DNA of 40,059 nt from Amaricoccus sp. (lineage in GTDB: Bacteria > Pseudomonadota > Alphaproteobacteria > Rhodobacterales > Rhodobacteraceae). Position numbers and translations under genes: made by a program. Location of the stretch: NCBI RefSeq assembly GCF_017995835.1, contig NZ_JAGOID010000018.1, positions 1-40,059 of the forward strand, in the 5' to 3' direction. Within the stretch, counting starts at the first letter, position 1. Each line of letters begins with the position of its first letter. The notes beneath the pieces are model-generated. The model was not told where the DNA came from, ran no database searches, and saw only the letters and a program-made list of their open reading frames with translations. This document shows positions 1 to 9,670 of the stretch, one piece after another.

Positions 1-641
1 GGGCCAGCGCGCGCGACCGCGCCTCCCGGCGCGCCGATGGCGGCGAGAATGCGCGCGAGGTCGGCGTCGAGCGTCTCGACACGCCCGAGGATGTCGATCC
101 GGTCGGCCAGCCCGGTGATCCGCGACTGGCGTATCCAGTGCGCGTTCTCGGCCTCTCCCCCGTCGGCGAGATAGCGGCAGAAGCCGCGGAAGCTCGCCCG
201 CCCGCCGTCGAAGGTCGCCACCCGCGCCCCGAAGCGGTCGAGGTGCTTGTCGCCCTCGCGGAACTTGTCGAGATATGCCGAGAGCGTGCGCGCATACGGG
301 TCGCGCACCATCGTGAAGACCAGATAGCGGCGCAGCCCGCGCAGTTCCCCGAGCCCCAGGTCGCCGAGATGCGTCACCCGCGTCTTGGCGTCGGCGAGGT
401 CGTCGAGGCTGAGGCCCGGCTCGGGAAACCGCTCCGCCAGCGCCCGGAACACCGTGCTGTTCGCCGCTTTCGGCACCCGAAGATAGACGTAGCGCCCCGC
501 GCGCGAGACCATCGTCCGGTCGTCGAGGATCGGCAGCGGCTCGTCCCAGAGCCGCGGCCTGAGCACGTAATAGGGCCGGCGCAGGAATCGCCCGAACGCG
601 CGCAGCCGCCGCGTCGGCGACAGGGTCGGGGGCGGGCTCAC
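1..641 (-). CDS. Sulfotransferase family 2-like protein, 3' end cut by the window edge
   Basis: The minus-strand frame is open from a GTG at 641 to the left edge (213 codons visible). It carries the two PAPS-binding signatures of the sulfotransferase family: a 5'-phosphosulfate loop VPKAANSTV (about residues 56-64) and a 3'-phosphate segment RDPYARTLSAY (about 113-123). An HWIRQ segment and an RVETLDADL segment follow, as expected for the carbohydrate-type Sulfotransfer_2 fold. By family it should transfer sulfate from PAPS to a glycan or other acceptor; the acceptor is unknown. The GTG start overlaps the stop of vsr (GTGA), so the two are probably translationally coupled. The start rests mainly on this overlap. 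The C-terminus lies outside the window. Confidence 0.75.
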   Translation of the reverse strand, partial: MSPPPTLSPTRRLRAFGRFLRRPYYVLRPRLWDEPLPILDDRTMVSRAGRYVYLRVPKAANSTVFRALAERFPEPGLSLDDLADAKTRVTHLGDLGLGELRGLRRYLVFTMVRDPYARTLSAYLDKFREGDKHLDRFGARVATFDGGRASFRGFCRYLADGGEAENAHWIRQSRITGLADRIDILGRVETLDADLARILAAIGAPGGAVARAG

Positions 642-1078
642 CGTCTGGTTCCGCCCGGCGGCCCGAGGAACTCCGCGAGCCGCGCGGCCAGCGCGGCCCG
701 GTTCTTCAGCCCGCATTCCCATACCGCGAGGCTCCGCCAGCCCGCCGCCGCCAGTGCTGCGCGCACGTCCGCGTCGCGGGTCCGGTTTCGCGCCACCTTG
801 GCCGCCCAGTATTCCGCGTTTCGCCGCGGCGCCCGGGCGCCCCGTGCGCAGTCGTGGCCGTGCCAGAAGCAGCCATGCACGAACACCACGGCGCGCCGTG
901 CGGGAAAGACCAGGTCCGGCGTCCCCGGCAGGTCCGCCCGGTGGAGCCGGAAGCGATAGCCAAGGCCGTGGAGCAGCCGCCGAACCACCATTTCCGGCCC
1001 GGTGTCGCGCCCGCGCACCGCGCGCATGACCCGGCTGCGCGCTTCGTCCGGGGTCGCGATGCGGGGCAGCGCGCTCAC
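638..1078 (-). CDS. vsr: Very short patch repair (Vsr) DNA mismatch endonuclease
   Basis: 146 aa, normal length for Vsr. The sequence holds the family hallmarks: an N-terminal MRAVRGRDTGPE segment, PDLVFPARRAVVFVHGCFWH with the catalytic Asp and the Cys/His zinc-binding residues, and WECGLK near the C-terminus. In the known family the enzyme nicks 5' of T in T:G mismatches made by deamination of 5-methylcytosine. Its ATG overlaps the gapR stop (ATGA) and its stop overlaps the sulfotransferase GTG, so it is the middle gene of a compact operon. No cytosine-5 methyltransferase (dcm-like) lies in the window, although Vsr genes usually accompany one. Confidence 0.93.
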   Translation of the reverse strand: MSALPRIATPDEARSRVMRAVRGRDTGPEMVVRRLLHGLGYRFRLHRADLPGTPDLVFPARRAVVFVHGCFWHGHDCARGARAPRRNAEYWAAKVARNRTRDADVRAALAAAGWRSLAVWECGLKNRAALAARLAEFLGPPGGTRR

Positions 1079-1344
1079 ATGCCGAGCGCGTCGCGGTAGA
1101 GCTGGAGGATCGCCTCCTCCTCGCTCACGTCCTGAGGCTCGCGCTTGCGGAGCGCGATGAGCTTCTTCAGCACCTTGACGTCGTAGCCCCGGCCCCGCGC
1201 CTCGGCGAGAACCTCCTTGGCCTGCTCGGCGATCGCCTTCTTCTCGGCCTCGAGCCGCTCGATGCGCTCGACGAACTGGCGAAGCTCGGCGGCGGTGACC
1301 TTGTACTGGACGGTCGCGCCCTCGTCCTCGACGATGTCTTCCAT
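1075..1344 (-). CDS. gapR: DUF2312 / GapR-family nucleoid-associated protein
   Basis: 89 aa, the same length as the Caulobacter GapR family. It is almost wholly helical and charged: a coiled-coil segment FVERIERLEAEKKAIAEQ (about 24-41) is followed by the conserved GYDVKVLKKLIALRKRE region (about 53-69). Characterised GapR binds overtwisted, A/T-rich DNA ahead of replication forks and transcription units and aids topoisomerases; the same role is inferred here. It is the first gene of the gapR-vsr-sulfotransferase run, with a 4-base ATGA overlap to vsr. Confidence 0.9.
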   Translation of the reverse strand: MEDIVEDEGATVQYKVTAAELRQFVERIERLEAEKKAIAEQAKEVLAEARGRGYDVKVLKKLIALRKREPQDVSEEEAILQLYRDALGM

Positions 1345-1446
1345 GGATCCTGTCCCCGGGGGAGTTCGCCGGCGGTTCTACCGAGCGGCCCCCGCCCCGG
1401 CAAGCGCGGGTTGCGCCCGCCCTCGCCGGGGCCTATGGGGCGGGCC

Positions 1447-1662
1447 ATGACCGTGCTCGTCGTCCTCGGGGTCCTCGTCGTCGTCGCCGGTCTCGCCGGC
1501 CTCGGCCACTGCATCCGCACCGGCTACGCCATCCGCCGCGAGAAGCCCGACCCGGAGGTCGCCCGCGCCCGGCTCCGGCGGCTCGTCGCCGTCAACCTCG
1601 CCTCCGTCGCCGCCGCCGCGCTCGGCCTGATGATGGTGGTGATGGGCCTCACGCTCGGCTGA
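1447..1662 (+). CDS. Small two-helix membrane protein, function unknown
   Basis: 71 aa from the ATG at 1447, which follows a purine-rich GGGGCGGG stretch. The N-terminus is a hydrophobic helix (about residues 2-22), then a short charged loop with RREKPDPE, and a second helix near the C-terminus (about 48-69). In-frame ATGs at 1411 and 1435 would add mostly Pro/Arg residues and look unlikely. It is divergent from gapR. I do not recognise a family; the arrangement resembles many small alphaproteobacterial inner-membrane proteins. Confidence 0.6.
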   Translation: MTVLVVLGVLVVVAGLAGLGHCIRTGYAIRREKPDPEVARARLRRLVAVNLASVAAAALGLMMVVMGLTLG

Positions 1663-1862
1663 TCCGCCCTACTGCAGCCGGCGCCGGTCGGGGGGTGGTT
1701 TCCGCCGTCGCGAGTTCCGGCCCCTCATACCGGCGAGTCTACCCGGCCACCCGGCGCAACACGGGCTAACACGCGTGATAGGTATGGTAACTATCTGAGT
1801 ACACAAGATAAAATTGCCAAAGGTCAAAAAAGTCCGCGAGTCGTTTCATGAGCCCGCCGGTT
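1663..1862. other. A+T-rich intergenic stretch downstream of pyc
   Basis: 200 bases with no convincing gene. The part from about 1768 to 1845 is visibly richer in A+T than its surroundings and includes a run of six A (on the minus strand a T run). It contains the 14-base string ACACGCGTGATAGG (1769-1782), which recurs at 25568-25581; the core CACGCGTG is a palindrome. It probably holds the end of the pyc transcript, but I see no clear stem before the T run. Confidence 0.4.
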
Positions 1863-4800
1863 TCAGGCGAGGTCCAACTCGACCAGCAGATCCTTCGCGT
1901 CCACCTGGCTCCCCGGCTGGACGTGGAGCGCCTTCACCGTGCCGTCCCGCTCGGCATAAAGGCCGGTCTCCATCTTCATCGCCTCGATGGTGACGAGCAG
2001 GTCGCCGGGTTTCACCTCCTGGCCCGGCGCGACGCCGACCGAGGCGATCACTCCCGGCATCGGCGCGGCGACGTGGCCCGGGGCGCCCGGCTCGGCCTTC
2101 GGCCGCCTCGGGGCGAGGGCCTGCGCCTTGCGGTTCGGCACCCGGGCGGTGCGCGGCTGGCCGTTCAGCTCGAAGAAGACGCGCACCTCGCCGTCCTCGT
2201 TGGTTTCGCCGACCGTTTGCAGCCGGATCTCCAGCGTCTTGCCGGGGTCGATCTCGGCCGAGATCTCGTCCCCCGGCTCCATCCCGTAGAAGTAGACCGG
2301 GGTCGGCAGCGTCCGCACAGGCCCGTACTCGGCGTGCCGGGTGGCGTAGTCGACGAAGACCTTGGGATACATCAGGTAGCCGCAGAAGTCCTCGTCGTCG
2401 ATCGACGTCTCCGGCAGCGTCGCCTTGAGCTTCGCCCGCAGCGCCCCGAGGTCCGCCGGCGGCATCACCGCCCCCGGCCGGTCGGTCGAGGCGGGCTCGC
2501 CCTTCAGCACCTTCCGCTGCAAGGCCTCCGGCCAGCCCCCCGGCGGCTGGCCGAGGTTGCCCCGCATCATGTCGACGACGCTGTCGGGGAAGGCGACCTC
2601 GACCTTGGGATCCTCGACCTGCGCCCGGGTGAGACCCTGCGCGACCATCATCAGCGCCATGTCGCCCACGACCTTGGACGAGGGCGTCACCTTCACGATG
2701 TCGCCGAACATCCGGTTCACCTCGGCGTACATCGCCGCGACCTCGTGCCAGCGCTCCTCGAGCCCCATCGAGCGCGCCTGCGCCTTGAGGTTGGTGAACT
2801 GGCCGCCCGGCATCTCGTGGAGATAGACCTCCGACGCCGGCGCCTTCAGTCCCGCCTCGAAGGCGGCGTATTGCGTCCTGACCGCCTCCCAGTAGTCCGA
2901 GATCGTCCGGATCGCGCCCATGTCGAGCCCGGTGTCGCGCTCGGTATGCTTCAGCGCCTCGACGATCGAGCCGAGGCAGGGCTGCGACGTCCCGCCCGAA
3001 AAGGCGTCCATCGCCGCGTCGACCGCGTCCACGCCCGCCCGCGCCGCGGCGAGGATCGATGCGGCGCCAATGCCGCTGGTGTCGTGGGTGTGGAAGTGGA
3101 CCGGCAGCCCGACCTCCTCCTTCAGCGCCTTGATGAGCGCATAGGCGGCCGAGGGCTTCAGCAGCCCGGCCATGTCCTTGACCCCGAGCACGTGGGCGCC
3201 GGCGTCGCGCAGCTCTTTGCCCATGGCGACGTAGTACTTCAGGTCATATTTCGCCCGGTCCGGGTCGAAGAGATCGCCGGTGTAGCAGATCGCCGCCTCG
3301 CAGACCTTGTTCGCCGCGACCACGGCGTCCATCGCCACGCGCATGTTCTCGACCCAGTTCAGGCTGTCGAACACCCGGAACACGTCCACCCCGGACGAGG
3401 CCGCCTGCCCGACGAAGGCCTCGACCACGTTGTCGGGATAGTTGGTGTAGCCCACCCCGTTCGAGGCGCGCAGCAGCATCTGCGTCATCAGGTTCGGCAT
3501 CGCCCTGCGCAGGTCGCGCAGCCGCTGCCACGGGCATTCCTGAAGGAAGCGATACGCGACGTCGAAGGTCGCGCCGCCCCAGCACTCCACCGAGAACAGC
3601 GTCGGCAGCATGTGCGCATAGGAGGGCGCGATGCGGATCATGTCGTAGGAACGCATCCGGGTGGCGAGCAGGCTCTGGTGCCCGTCGCGCATCGTCGTGT
3701 CGGTGACGAGCACCCGCTCCTGCGCCAGCATCCAGTCCGCGACCGCCTTCGGCCCGTGCGCGTCGAGAAGCTGCCGCGTCCCGTCCGATGGCGCCTCGGC
3801 CGGAACCGCCGGCGGCTTCGGCGCGCGCGCCTGCGCCGGCGGCTTCGGCCGCCCGGCGGTCTCGGGATGACCGTTCACGGTGATGTCGGCGACGTAGTTG
3901 AGGATCCGCGTCGCCCGGTCGCGCCGCCGTTCGAAGCGGAAGAGTTCGGGCGTCGTGTCGATGAACTTGGTCGTATAGCTGTAATCGAGAAAGCTCGGAT
4001 GCTTGAGCAGGTTCTCGACGAAGGCGATGTTGGTCGAGACGCCGCGGATGCGGAACTCCCTGAGCGCCCGGTCGAGCCGCGCCACCGCGTCCTCCGGCGT
4101 CGGCGCCCAGGCGGTGACCTTTTCCAGCAGGCTGTCGTAGTAGCGGGTGATGACCGCGCCCGAATAGGCCGTGCCCCCGTCGAGCCTTATGCCCATCCCC
4201 GTCGCGCCGCGATAGGCGGTGATCCGGCCGTAGTCCGGGATGAAGTTGTTCTGCGGATCCTCGGTGGTGATGCGGCACTGGATGGCGTTGCCGTGCAGCG
4301 TGATCTCCGCCTGGCTCGCCATGCCGGTCGCCTCGGCGATCGTGGCGCCTTCCTCGATCAGGATCTGCGCGCGCACGATGTCGATTCCGGTCACCTCCTC
4401 GGTGACGGTGTGCTCGACCTGGATGCGAGGGTTGACCTCGATGAAGTAGAATGCGCCGCTGTCGCGATCCATCAGGAACTCGACCGTGCCGGCGCATTCG
4501 TAGTTGGCCGCGCGCGCGATCCGGAGCGCCAGTTCGCAGACGTATTCGCGCTGCTCCTGGCTCAGGTACGGGGCCGGCGCCCGCTCGACGACCTTCTGGT
4601 TGCGCCGCTGCACCGAGCAGTCGCGTTCCCAGAGGTGATAGATCGTGCCGAACTTGTCGCCGAGGATCTGCACCTCGACGTGCCGGGCGTTGACGATCAT
4701 CTTCTCGAGATAGCCCTCGCCGTTGCCGAAGGCGGCCAGCGCCTCGCGCCGGCCCTCCAGCACCTTCTCTTCCAGTTCGCCCTCGTTCGCGACGGGCCGC

Positions 4801-5312
4801 ATCCCCCGGCCGCCGCCGCCCCAGCTCGCCTTGAGCATGAACGGATAGCCGACCGCCGCGGCCATGCGGCGGACCTCGGCCATGTCGTCGGGCAGGACGT
4901 CGGTCGCCGGGATCACCGGCACGCCGGCCGCGATCGCCACCTTGCGCGCGCTGGCCTTGTCGCCGAGCATCCGCATCGTCGCCGAGGTCGGGCCGATGAA
5001 GGTGACGCCGTTCGCCTCGCAGGCCTCGACCAGCTCGGGGTTCTCGCTGAGGAGCCCGTAGCCCGGATGGATCGCGTCCGCCCCGCTCATCTTCGCCACG
5101 CGGGTGATCTCGGGGATCGACAGATAGGCGGCCACCGGGCCCAGCCCCTCGCCGATGCGATAGGCCTCGTCCGCCTTGAAGCGGTGCAGCGAGAGCTTGT
5201 CCTCCTCGGCGAACACCGCCACCGTGCGCTTGCCGAGCTCGTTCGCGGCGCGCATGACGCGGATCGCGATCTCGCCGCGGTTGGCGATCAGGATCTTCTC
5301 GAAGCTCGGCAT
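1863..5312 (-). CDS. pyc: Pyruvate carboxylase
   Basis: 1149 aa, the full length of a single-chain pyruvate carboxylase. Domain order: biotin carboxylase/ATP-grasp with the glycine-rich GGGGRGMR loop and EVNPRIQVEHTVTEE (about 1-450); carboxyltransferase TIM barrel starting at DTTMRDGHQS (about 540-800); conserved PYC/OADA region; and a C-terminal biotinyl domain with EAMKMET, where Lys1113 is the biotinylation site. It makes oxaloacetate from pyruvate, ATP and bicarbonate, refilling the TCA cycle. The start at 5312 gives the usual family N-terminus (FEKILIANRGEIAIR) and follows GAGGG. It is monocistronic, with hsp20 divergent. Long open frames on the opposite strand are compositional shadows. 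Confidence 0.98.
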   Translation of the reverse strand: MPSFEKILIANRGEIAIRVMRAANELGKRTVAVFAEEDKLSLHRFKADEAYRIGEGLGPVAAYLSIPEITRVAKMSGADAIHPGYGLLSENPELVEACEANGVTFIGPTSATMRMLGDKASARKVAIAAGVPVIPATDVLPDDMAEVRRMAAAVGYPFMLKASWGGGGRGMRPVANEGELEEKVLEGRREALAAFGNGEGYLEKMIVNARHVEVQILGDKFGTIYHLWERDCSVQRRNQKVVERAPAPYLSQEQREYVCELALRIARAANYECAGTVEFLMDRDSGAFYFIEVNPRIQVEHTVTEEVTGIDIVRAQILIEEGATIAEATGMASQAEITLHGNAIQCRITTEDPQNNFIPDYGRITAYRGATGMGIRLDGGTAYSGAVITRYYDSLLEKVTAWAPTPEDAVARLDRALREFRIRGVSTNIAFVENLLKHPSFLDYSYTTKFIDTTPELFRFERRRDRATRILNYVADITVNGHPETAGRPKPPAQARAPKPPAVPAEAPSDGTRQLLDAHGPKAVADWMLAQERVLVTDTTMRDGHQSLLATRMRSYDMIRIAPSYAHMLPTLFSVECWGGATFDVAYRFLQECPWQRLRDLRRAMPNLMTQMLLRASNGVGYTNYPDNVVEAFVGQAASSGVDVFRVFDSLNWVENMRVAMDAVVAANKVCEAAICYTGDLFDPDRAKYDLKYYVAMGKELRDAGAHVLGVKDMAGLLKPSAAYALIKALKEEVGLPVHFHTHDTSGIGAASILAAARAGVDAVDAAMDAFSGGTSQPCLGSIVEALKHTERDTGLDMGAIRTISDYWEAVRTQYAAFEAGLKAPASEVYLHEMPGGQFTNLKAQARSMGLEERWHEVAAMYAEVNRMFGDIVKVTPSSKVVGDMALMMVAQGLTRAQVEDPKVEVAFPDSVVDMMRGNLGQPPGGWPEALQRKVLKGEPASTDRPGAVMPPADLGALRAKLKATLPETSIDDEDFCGYLMYPKVFVDYATRHAEYGPVRTLPTPVYFYGMEPGDEISAEIDPGKTLEIRLQTVGETNEDGEVRVFFELNGQPRTARVPNRKAQALAPRRPKAEPGAPGHVAAPMPGVIASVGVAPGQEVKPGDLLVTIEAMKMETGLYAERDGTVKALHVQPGSQVDAKDLLVELDLA

Positions 5313-5360
5313 GGGTGGCTGCCCTCGCTGGCGCCGCGAAGGGGACGCGACGGCCGGGAT

Positions 5361-5389
5361 TCCCTACCCCAGCGCCGCCCGACAGACAA
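5361..5389 (-). promoter_or_regulatory. Candidate sigma-70-type promoter for pyc
   Basis: On the minus strand TTGTCT (5389-5384) and TAGGGA (5366-5361) are separated by 17 bases, about 50 bases before the pyc ATG. The -10 match is poor, so this is a weak call made from position and spacing. Confidence 0.3.
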
Positions 5390-5476
5390 TCGGCCGCGCC
5401 CGCTACGAGGCGCCGCTTCGCCTGTCGCCGCTTTCCTGGGCGCCGGTGTCGATCAGTCGAGCAGACGACGGTCTGT

Positions 5477-5505
5477 CTTGTTTTCGTCGGGAGCCGAACC
5501 CATCT
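5477..5505 (+). promoter_or_regulatory. Candidate heat-shock (RpoH-type) promoter for hsp20/DUF1150
   Basis: CTTGTTT (5477-5483) and CCCATCT (5499-5505) are separated by 15 bases. This resembles the sigma-32 pattern CTTGAAA-N13-17-CCCCAT and sits about 60 bases before the hsp20 ATG. The inference is supported by the nature of the downstream gene; no transcript data were available. Confidence 0.45.
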
Positions 5506-5567
5506 CGATTCCAACGGGTCGCCTGTGCAGGGGCCCGGGTCGAAGTCGCTTCACGAGGACTCGCGCC

Positions 5568-5987
5568 ATGACGAAACTGACGTTCGCGTCGCACCCGCAT
5601 CTCCTTGGGTTCGAGCGGCTCGACGGTCTGGTCGAACGCAGCGCGAAGACCGGCGCGGATGGTTATCCGCCCTACAACATCGAGCAGACGTCCGACGCTT
5701 CCTACCGCATCACGCTCGCCGTGGCGGGGTTCTCGGAGGACGACCTCGCCATCACGCTGGAAGCAAGCCAGCTCGTGGTGAGGGGCCGGCAGAAGGACGA
5801 GGCCGAGGGCCGCGTCTTCCTGCATCGGGGCATCGCGGCGCGCCAGTTCCAGCGCAGCTTCGTGCTCGCGGACGGCGTCGAGGTTCGTGGCGCGGCGCTC
5901 GAGAACGGGCTCCTGCACATAGACCTCGAACGTGCCGCGCCCGAGACGGTGATCCGCACCATCGGAATCACCCGCAAGGGCCGCTGA
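5568..5987 (+). CDS. Hsp20 / alpha-crystallin family small heat-shock protein (copy 1)
   Basis: 139 aa. The N-terminal 32 residues are variable, then YPPYNIEQ opens the alpha-crystallin domain (about 33-125). Visible conserved features are YRITLAVAGFSEDDLAI, VRGRQK, FLHRGIAARQFQRSF and ENGLLHIDLE. Such proteins are ATP-independent holdases that keep unfolding proteins soluble. I chose ATG 5568 because it follows GAGGAC and gives the family's usual N-terminus; the same frame is open far upstream only because it lies antisense to pyc. It is followed after 20 bases by the DUF1150 gene, a common pairing in this clade. A paralogue lies at 30278. Confidence 0.93.
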   Translation: MTKLTFASHPHLLGFERLDGLVERSAKTGADGYPPYNIEQTSDASYRITLAVAGFSEDDLAITLEASQLVVRGRQKDEAEGRVFLHRGIAARQFQRSFVLADGVEVRGAALENGLLHIDLERAAPETVIRTIGITRKGR

Positions 5988-6007
5988 ATGCCACAGGAGG
6001 CAGAGAC

Positions 6008-6235
6008 ATGACGGACTTTCCCAGCTTCTCCGCCGAGGACGGCAAGCGCATCGTCTATGTGCGCGAGGTGAAGACCGCCGACCTTCCGGAGGAGATCCGC
6101 GCCCGCACCGGCGGGCTCGACCACCTCTACGCCATCCATGCCGAGGGCGGCGAGGTGCTGGCCCTGGTGCCCGATCGGGCCCAGGCCTTCGTTGTCGCCC
6201 GCCAGAACGAGTTCTCGCCGGTCAGCGTGCACTGA
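6008..6235 (+). CDS. DUF1150 family protein
   Basis: 75 aa. It matches the small DUF1150 family common in Alphaproteobacteria: an RIVYVREVKTADLP segment, then LYAIHAEGGEVLALVPDR, and the closing FVVARQNEFSPVSVH. The biochemical role is unknown. It lies 20 bases behind hsp20 with its own AGGAGG site (5996-6001), so the two are surely co-transcribed, which suggests a link to the stress response. Confidence 0.88.
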   Translation: MTDFPSFSAEDGKRIVYVREVKTADLPEEIRARTGGLDHLYAIHAEGGEVLALVPDRAQAFVVARQNEFSPVSVH

Positions 6236-6242
6236 CGCGATC

Positions 6243-6269
6243 TGGTCTCTCGCCGGAGGCGAGGGACCA
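6243..6269. terminator. Hairpin between convergent DUF1150 and trxB genes
   Basis: A 12-bp stem (6243-6254 with 6258-6269, one G-T pair) encloses a 3-base loop. It sits between the convergent ends of the hsp20-DUF1150 operon and trxB, where a two-way terminator would be expected. There is no T tract, so intrinsic termination is uncertain. Confidence 0.45.
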
Positions 6270-6338
6270 CGACCGGTCATCGCCGACAGGGTCGATGGAT
6301 CGAGGCTGACGATCCGGCTCCTTCGTCCGGCGGCCGGC

Positions 6339-7831
<1,493 letters not shown>

Positions 7832-7901
7832 GGTTGCGCGGGTCTTGTGGCCTGCCCGCCGGGCGGGCGCAATCGCCGATCGCAGCGCCTCACGGCCTTA
7901 T

Positions 7902-7919
7902 GTTGCTTGAAGGCGCAAC
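7902..7919. promoter_or_regulatory. Inverted repeat in the divergent SHOCT/Lrp promoter region
   Basis: GTTGC (7902-7906) and GCAAC (7915-7919) form a short dyad in the only A+T-rich part of the 136-base divergent gap. Lrp/AsnC regulators commonly bind dyads next to their own promoter, so this could be an autoregulatory site. The match is short. Confidence 0.3.
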
Positions 7920-7967
7920 TTTATTTCTGCTAGGAGCGGTCTGAACGCAATCAAACGGACCTGACCC

Positions 7968-8468
7968 ATGCCGGGCGCCAAGCTCGACCCGATCGACCGC
8001 AAGATCCTCGCCGAACTCCAGGCCGACGGGCGCATGACCAACGTCGAGCTCTCGCGCCGCGTCGGCATCTCGGCCCCGCCCTGCCTGCGCCGCGTGCGCG
8101 CGCTGGAGGAGGCGGGTTTCATCCAGGGCTACCACGCCGCGATCAACGCGCGCGAGCTCGGCTTCGAGGTGCAGGTGTTCGCCATGGTCGGGTTGACCAG
8201 CCAGGCCGAGGCCGACCTCTCGGCCTTCGAGACCAGGTGCCGGTCGTGGCCGCTGGTGCGCGAATGCCACATGCTGAACGGCGAGATCGACTTCATCCTG
8301 AAATGCGTCGCGCCGGATCTCTCGACCTTCCAGACCTTCCTGACCGAGCACCTGACCTCGGCCCCGAACGTCGCGAGCGTCAAGACCAGCCTCGTCATCC
8401 GCTGCGCCAAGGACGAGCCGGCGGTCCCCTTCGACGTCTACGAGGCGCGGGCGCGGGCGCGGGACTGA
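7968..8468 (+). CDS. Lrp/AsnC family transcriptional regulator
   Basis: 166 aa. The N-terminus is a winged helix (LDPIDRKILAELQADGRMTNVELSRRVG, recognition region SAPPCLRRVRALEEAGFI). The C-terminal half is the RAM ligand-binding/oligomerisation domain (from about residue 65, VQVFAMVGL...). These proteins form octamers that sense amino acids or related metabolites. The divergent SHOCT membrane-protein gene is the nearest candidate target. The effector cannot be told from the sequence. Confidence 0.93.
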   Translation: MPGAKLDPIDRKILAELQADGRMTNVELSRRVGISAPPCLRRVRALEEAGFIQGYHAAINARELGFEVQVFAMVGLTSQAEADLSAFETRCRSWPLVRECHMLNGEIDFILKCVAPDLSTFQTFLTEHLTSAPNVASVKTSLVIRCAKDEPAVPFDVYEARARARD

Positions 8469-8577
8469 TTTCCGGCCTGATCGGCCCGGGCGTGACGGGG
8501 GCGGTCATCCCCTTGGAACGGCTCGAAAAATGCAGGCTGGAAGGCGGCTGGAATCGGGCTGGCGGCTGTATTGGCTG

Positions 8578-9528
8578 TCAAGCGGCGAACCTGCTTTTCT
8601 CGAAGGTGATGTCCTCGCGGATGAGCGCGTTTGCGATGGTTGCGAGGCGTCGGCCGGTTGCGATGATGGCGACCTTTGGCGGCTTTCCGGCGTCACGGAG
8701 GGCGCGATAGGCCGCCCTGAAGCGGGGATCGCAGCGGGCGGCGACCATGCCGGCCATGTAAAAGGCCGCTGTCAGGCATGGCCGTCCGCCGGAGATGGCG
8801 TTGCGTCCCGGCAGGCGGCCGCTCTGGTCCGGATGCGGGGCGAGGCCGGCGAGGCTGGCGGCGGCCTTCCGGTCGAGGGCGCCGAGTTCGGGCATGTCGG
8901 CGATGAGGATGCCGGCGATGCGGGGGCCGACGCCCGGGATCGAGACGAGGATCTCGCGGCGGCGGACGAGGGCGGGATCGGCGGCGATCGCGGCGTCGAG
9001 CCGGGCCTCGATCTCCTTGCAGGCGGCCTCGAGCGCGGCGATGACGATGCGATGGCCTTCGGCGATGGTCGCGTCGAAGGCCTGGCCGAGGCGGGTCTTC
9101 TCCATCGCCACGAGCTCGACGAGCTGGCGGCGGCGGGTGGAAAGCGCCTTCAGCGCCAGGGTTTGCGGCTCGGGGGCGGGGCGGAGGCGCTGGGGCATGG
9201 CGCCAGCAAAGCGCGCGATGAGGCCGGCGTCCAGCCGGTCGGTCTTGGCGATGCGCCCTTCGGCGGTGCGGAAGGCGCGGACCTGCCGCGGATCGGCGAG
9301 GCGGACCTCGAAGCCCGCGGCGACCAGCGCCGCGGTCACCGGCCAAGCGTAGGGCCCGATCGCCTCCAGCGCCACCCGGGCTGCGCCGCGGCCGCGCAGG
9401 GCCGCGATCAGCGCGGCGATGCCGGCGGCGTCGTTCGTGACGCGGCGGGCTCGGGCTGCCGGCTCGAAGCCGAGATCGAGGAAATGCTTGCCGACGTCGA
9501 TGCCGGCGATGGGGGTGGGTGCGAGCAT
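8578..9528 (-). CDS. IS110-family transposase
   Basis: 316 aa, intact. The N-terminal RuvC-like DEDD domain shows Asp11 (GIDVGKHFLDLG), Glu55 (VALEAIGPYAW) and KTDRLDA with Asp97 and Asp100. The C-terminal Transposase_20 domain shows a helix-hairpin-helix IPGVGPRIAGILIADMPELG, then SLAGLAPHPDQSG, whose Ser-Gly is the likely catalytic serine, and GRNAISGGRPCLTAAFYM. Characterised IS110 enzymes are RNA-guided recombinases that insert a circular form at short cores. No frameshift is visible, so the copy could be active. The stop TGA is embedded in CTTGACAGCC, a string also seen in the related relic near 35990. Confidence 0.95.
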   Translation of the reverse strand: MLAPTPIAGIDVGKHFLDLGFEPAARARRVTNDAAGIAALIAALRGRGAARVALEAIGPYAWPVTAALVAAGFEVRLADPRQVRAFRTAEGRIAKTDRLDAGLIARFAGAMPQRLRPAPEPQTLALKALSTRRRQLVELVAMEKTRLGQAFDATIAEGHRIVIAALEAACKEIEARLDAAIAADPALVRRREILVSIPGVGPRIAGILIADMPELGALDRKAAASLAGLAPHPDQSGRLPGRNAISGGRPCLTAAFYMAGMVAARCDPRFRAAYRALRDAGKPPKVAIIATGRRLATIANALIREDITFEKSRFAA

Positions 9529-9625
9529 GGGTCCTGTCCTGTACGCGGACGCCCGCCGCGGCGGGGCCCGACCGACTGTTCGGATCGAACACTCCGGCGC
9601 CCGGGGACGAGCCAGCCAACGAACG

Positions 9626-9665
9626 TGCGCGGCTAGCCGGGGGCATGCCCCCGGCTAGCCGCGCA
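9626..9665. repeat. 40-bp perfect palindrome
   Basis: Every base from 9626 to 9645 pairs with 9665 to 9646, with GCATGC at the centre and no loop. It is extremely G+C rich. It lies in the non-coding 5' end of the IS110 element, about 100 bases upstream of the transposase start. Possible roles are a cruciform or RNA hairpin that blocks read-through, or a structural stem of the guide RNA. Confidence 0.9.
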
Positions 9666-9670
9666 GACCG

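Noticed and set aside
1848..5567. Very long open frame on the plus strand opposite pyc
   Set aside because: It is antisense to an unquestionable pyruvate carboxylase, rich in Arg/His/Asp/Val as expected from a complementary frame in G+C-rich DNA, and has no recognisable domain. Only its last 139 codons (hsp20) are real.
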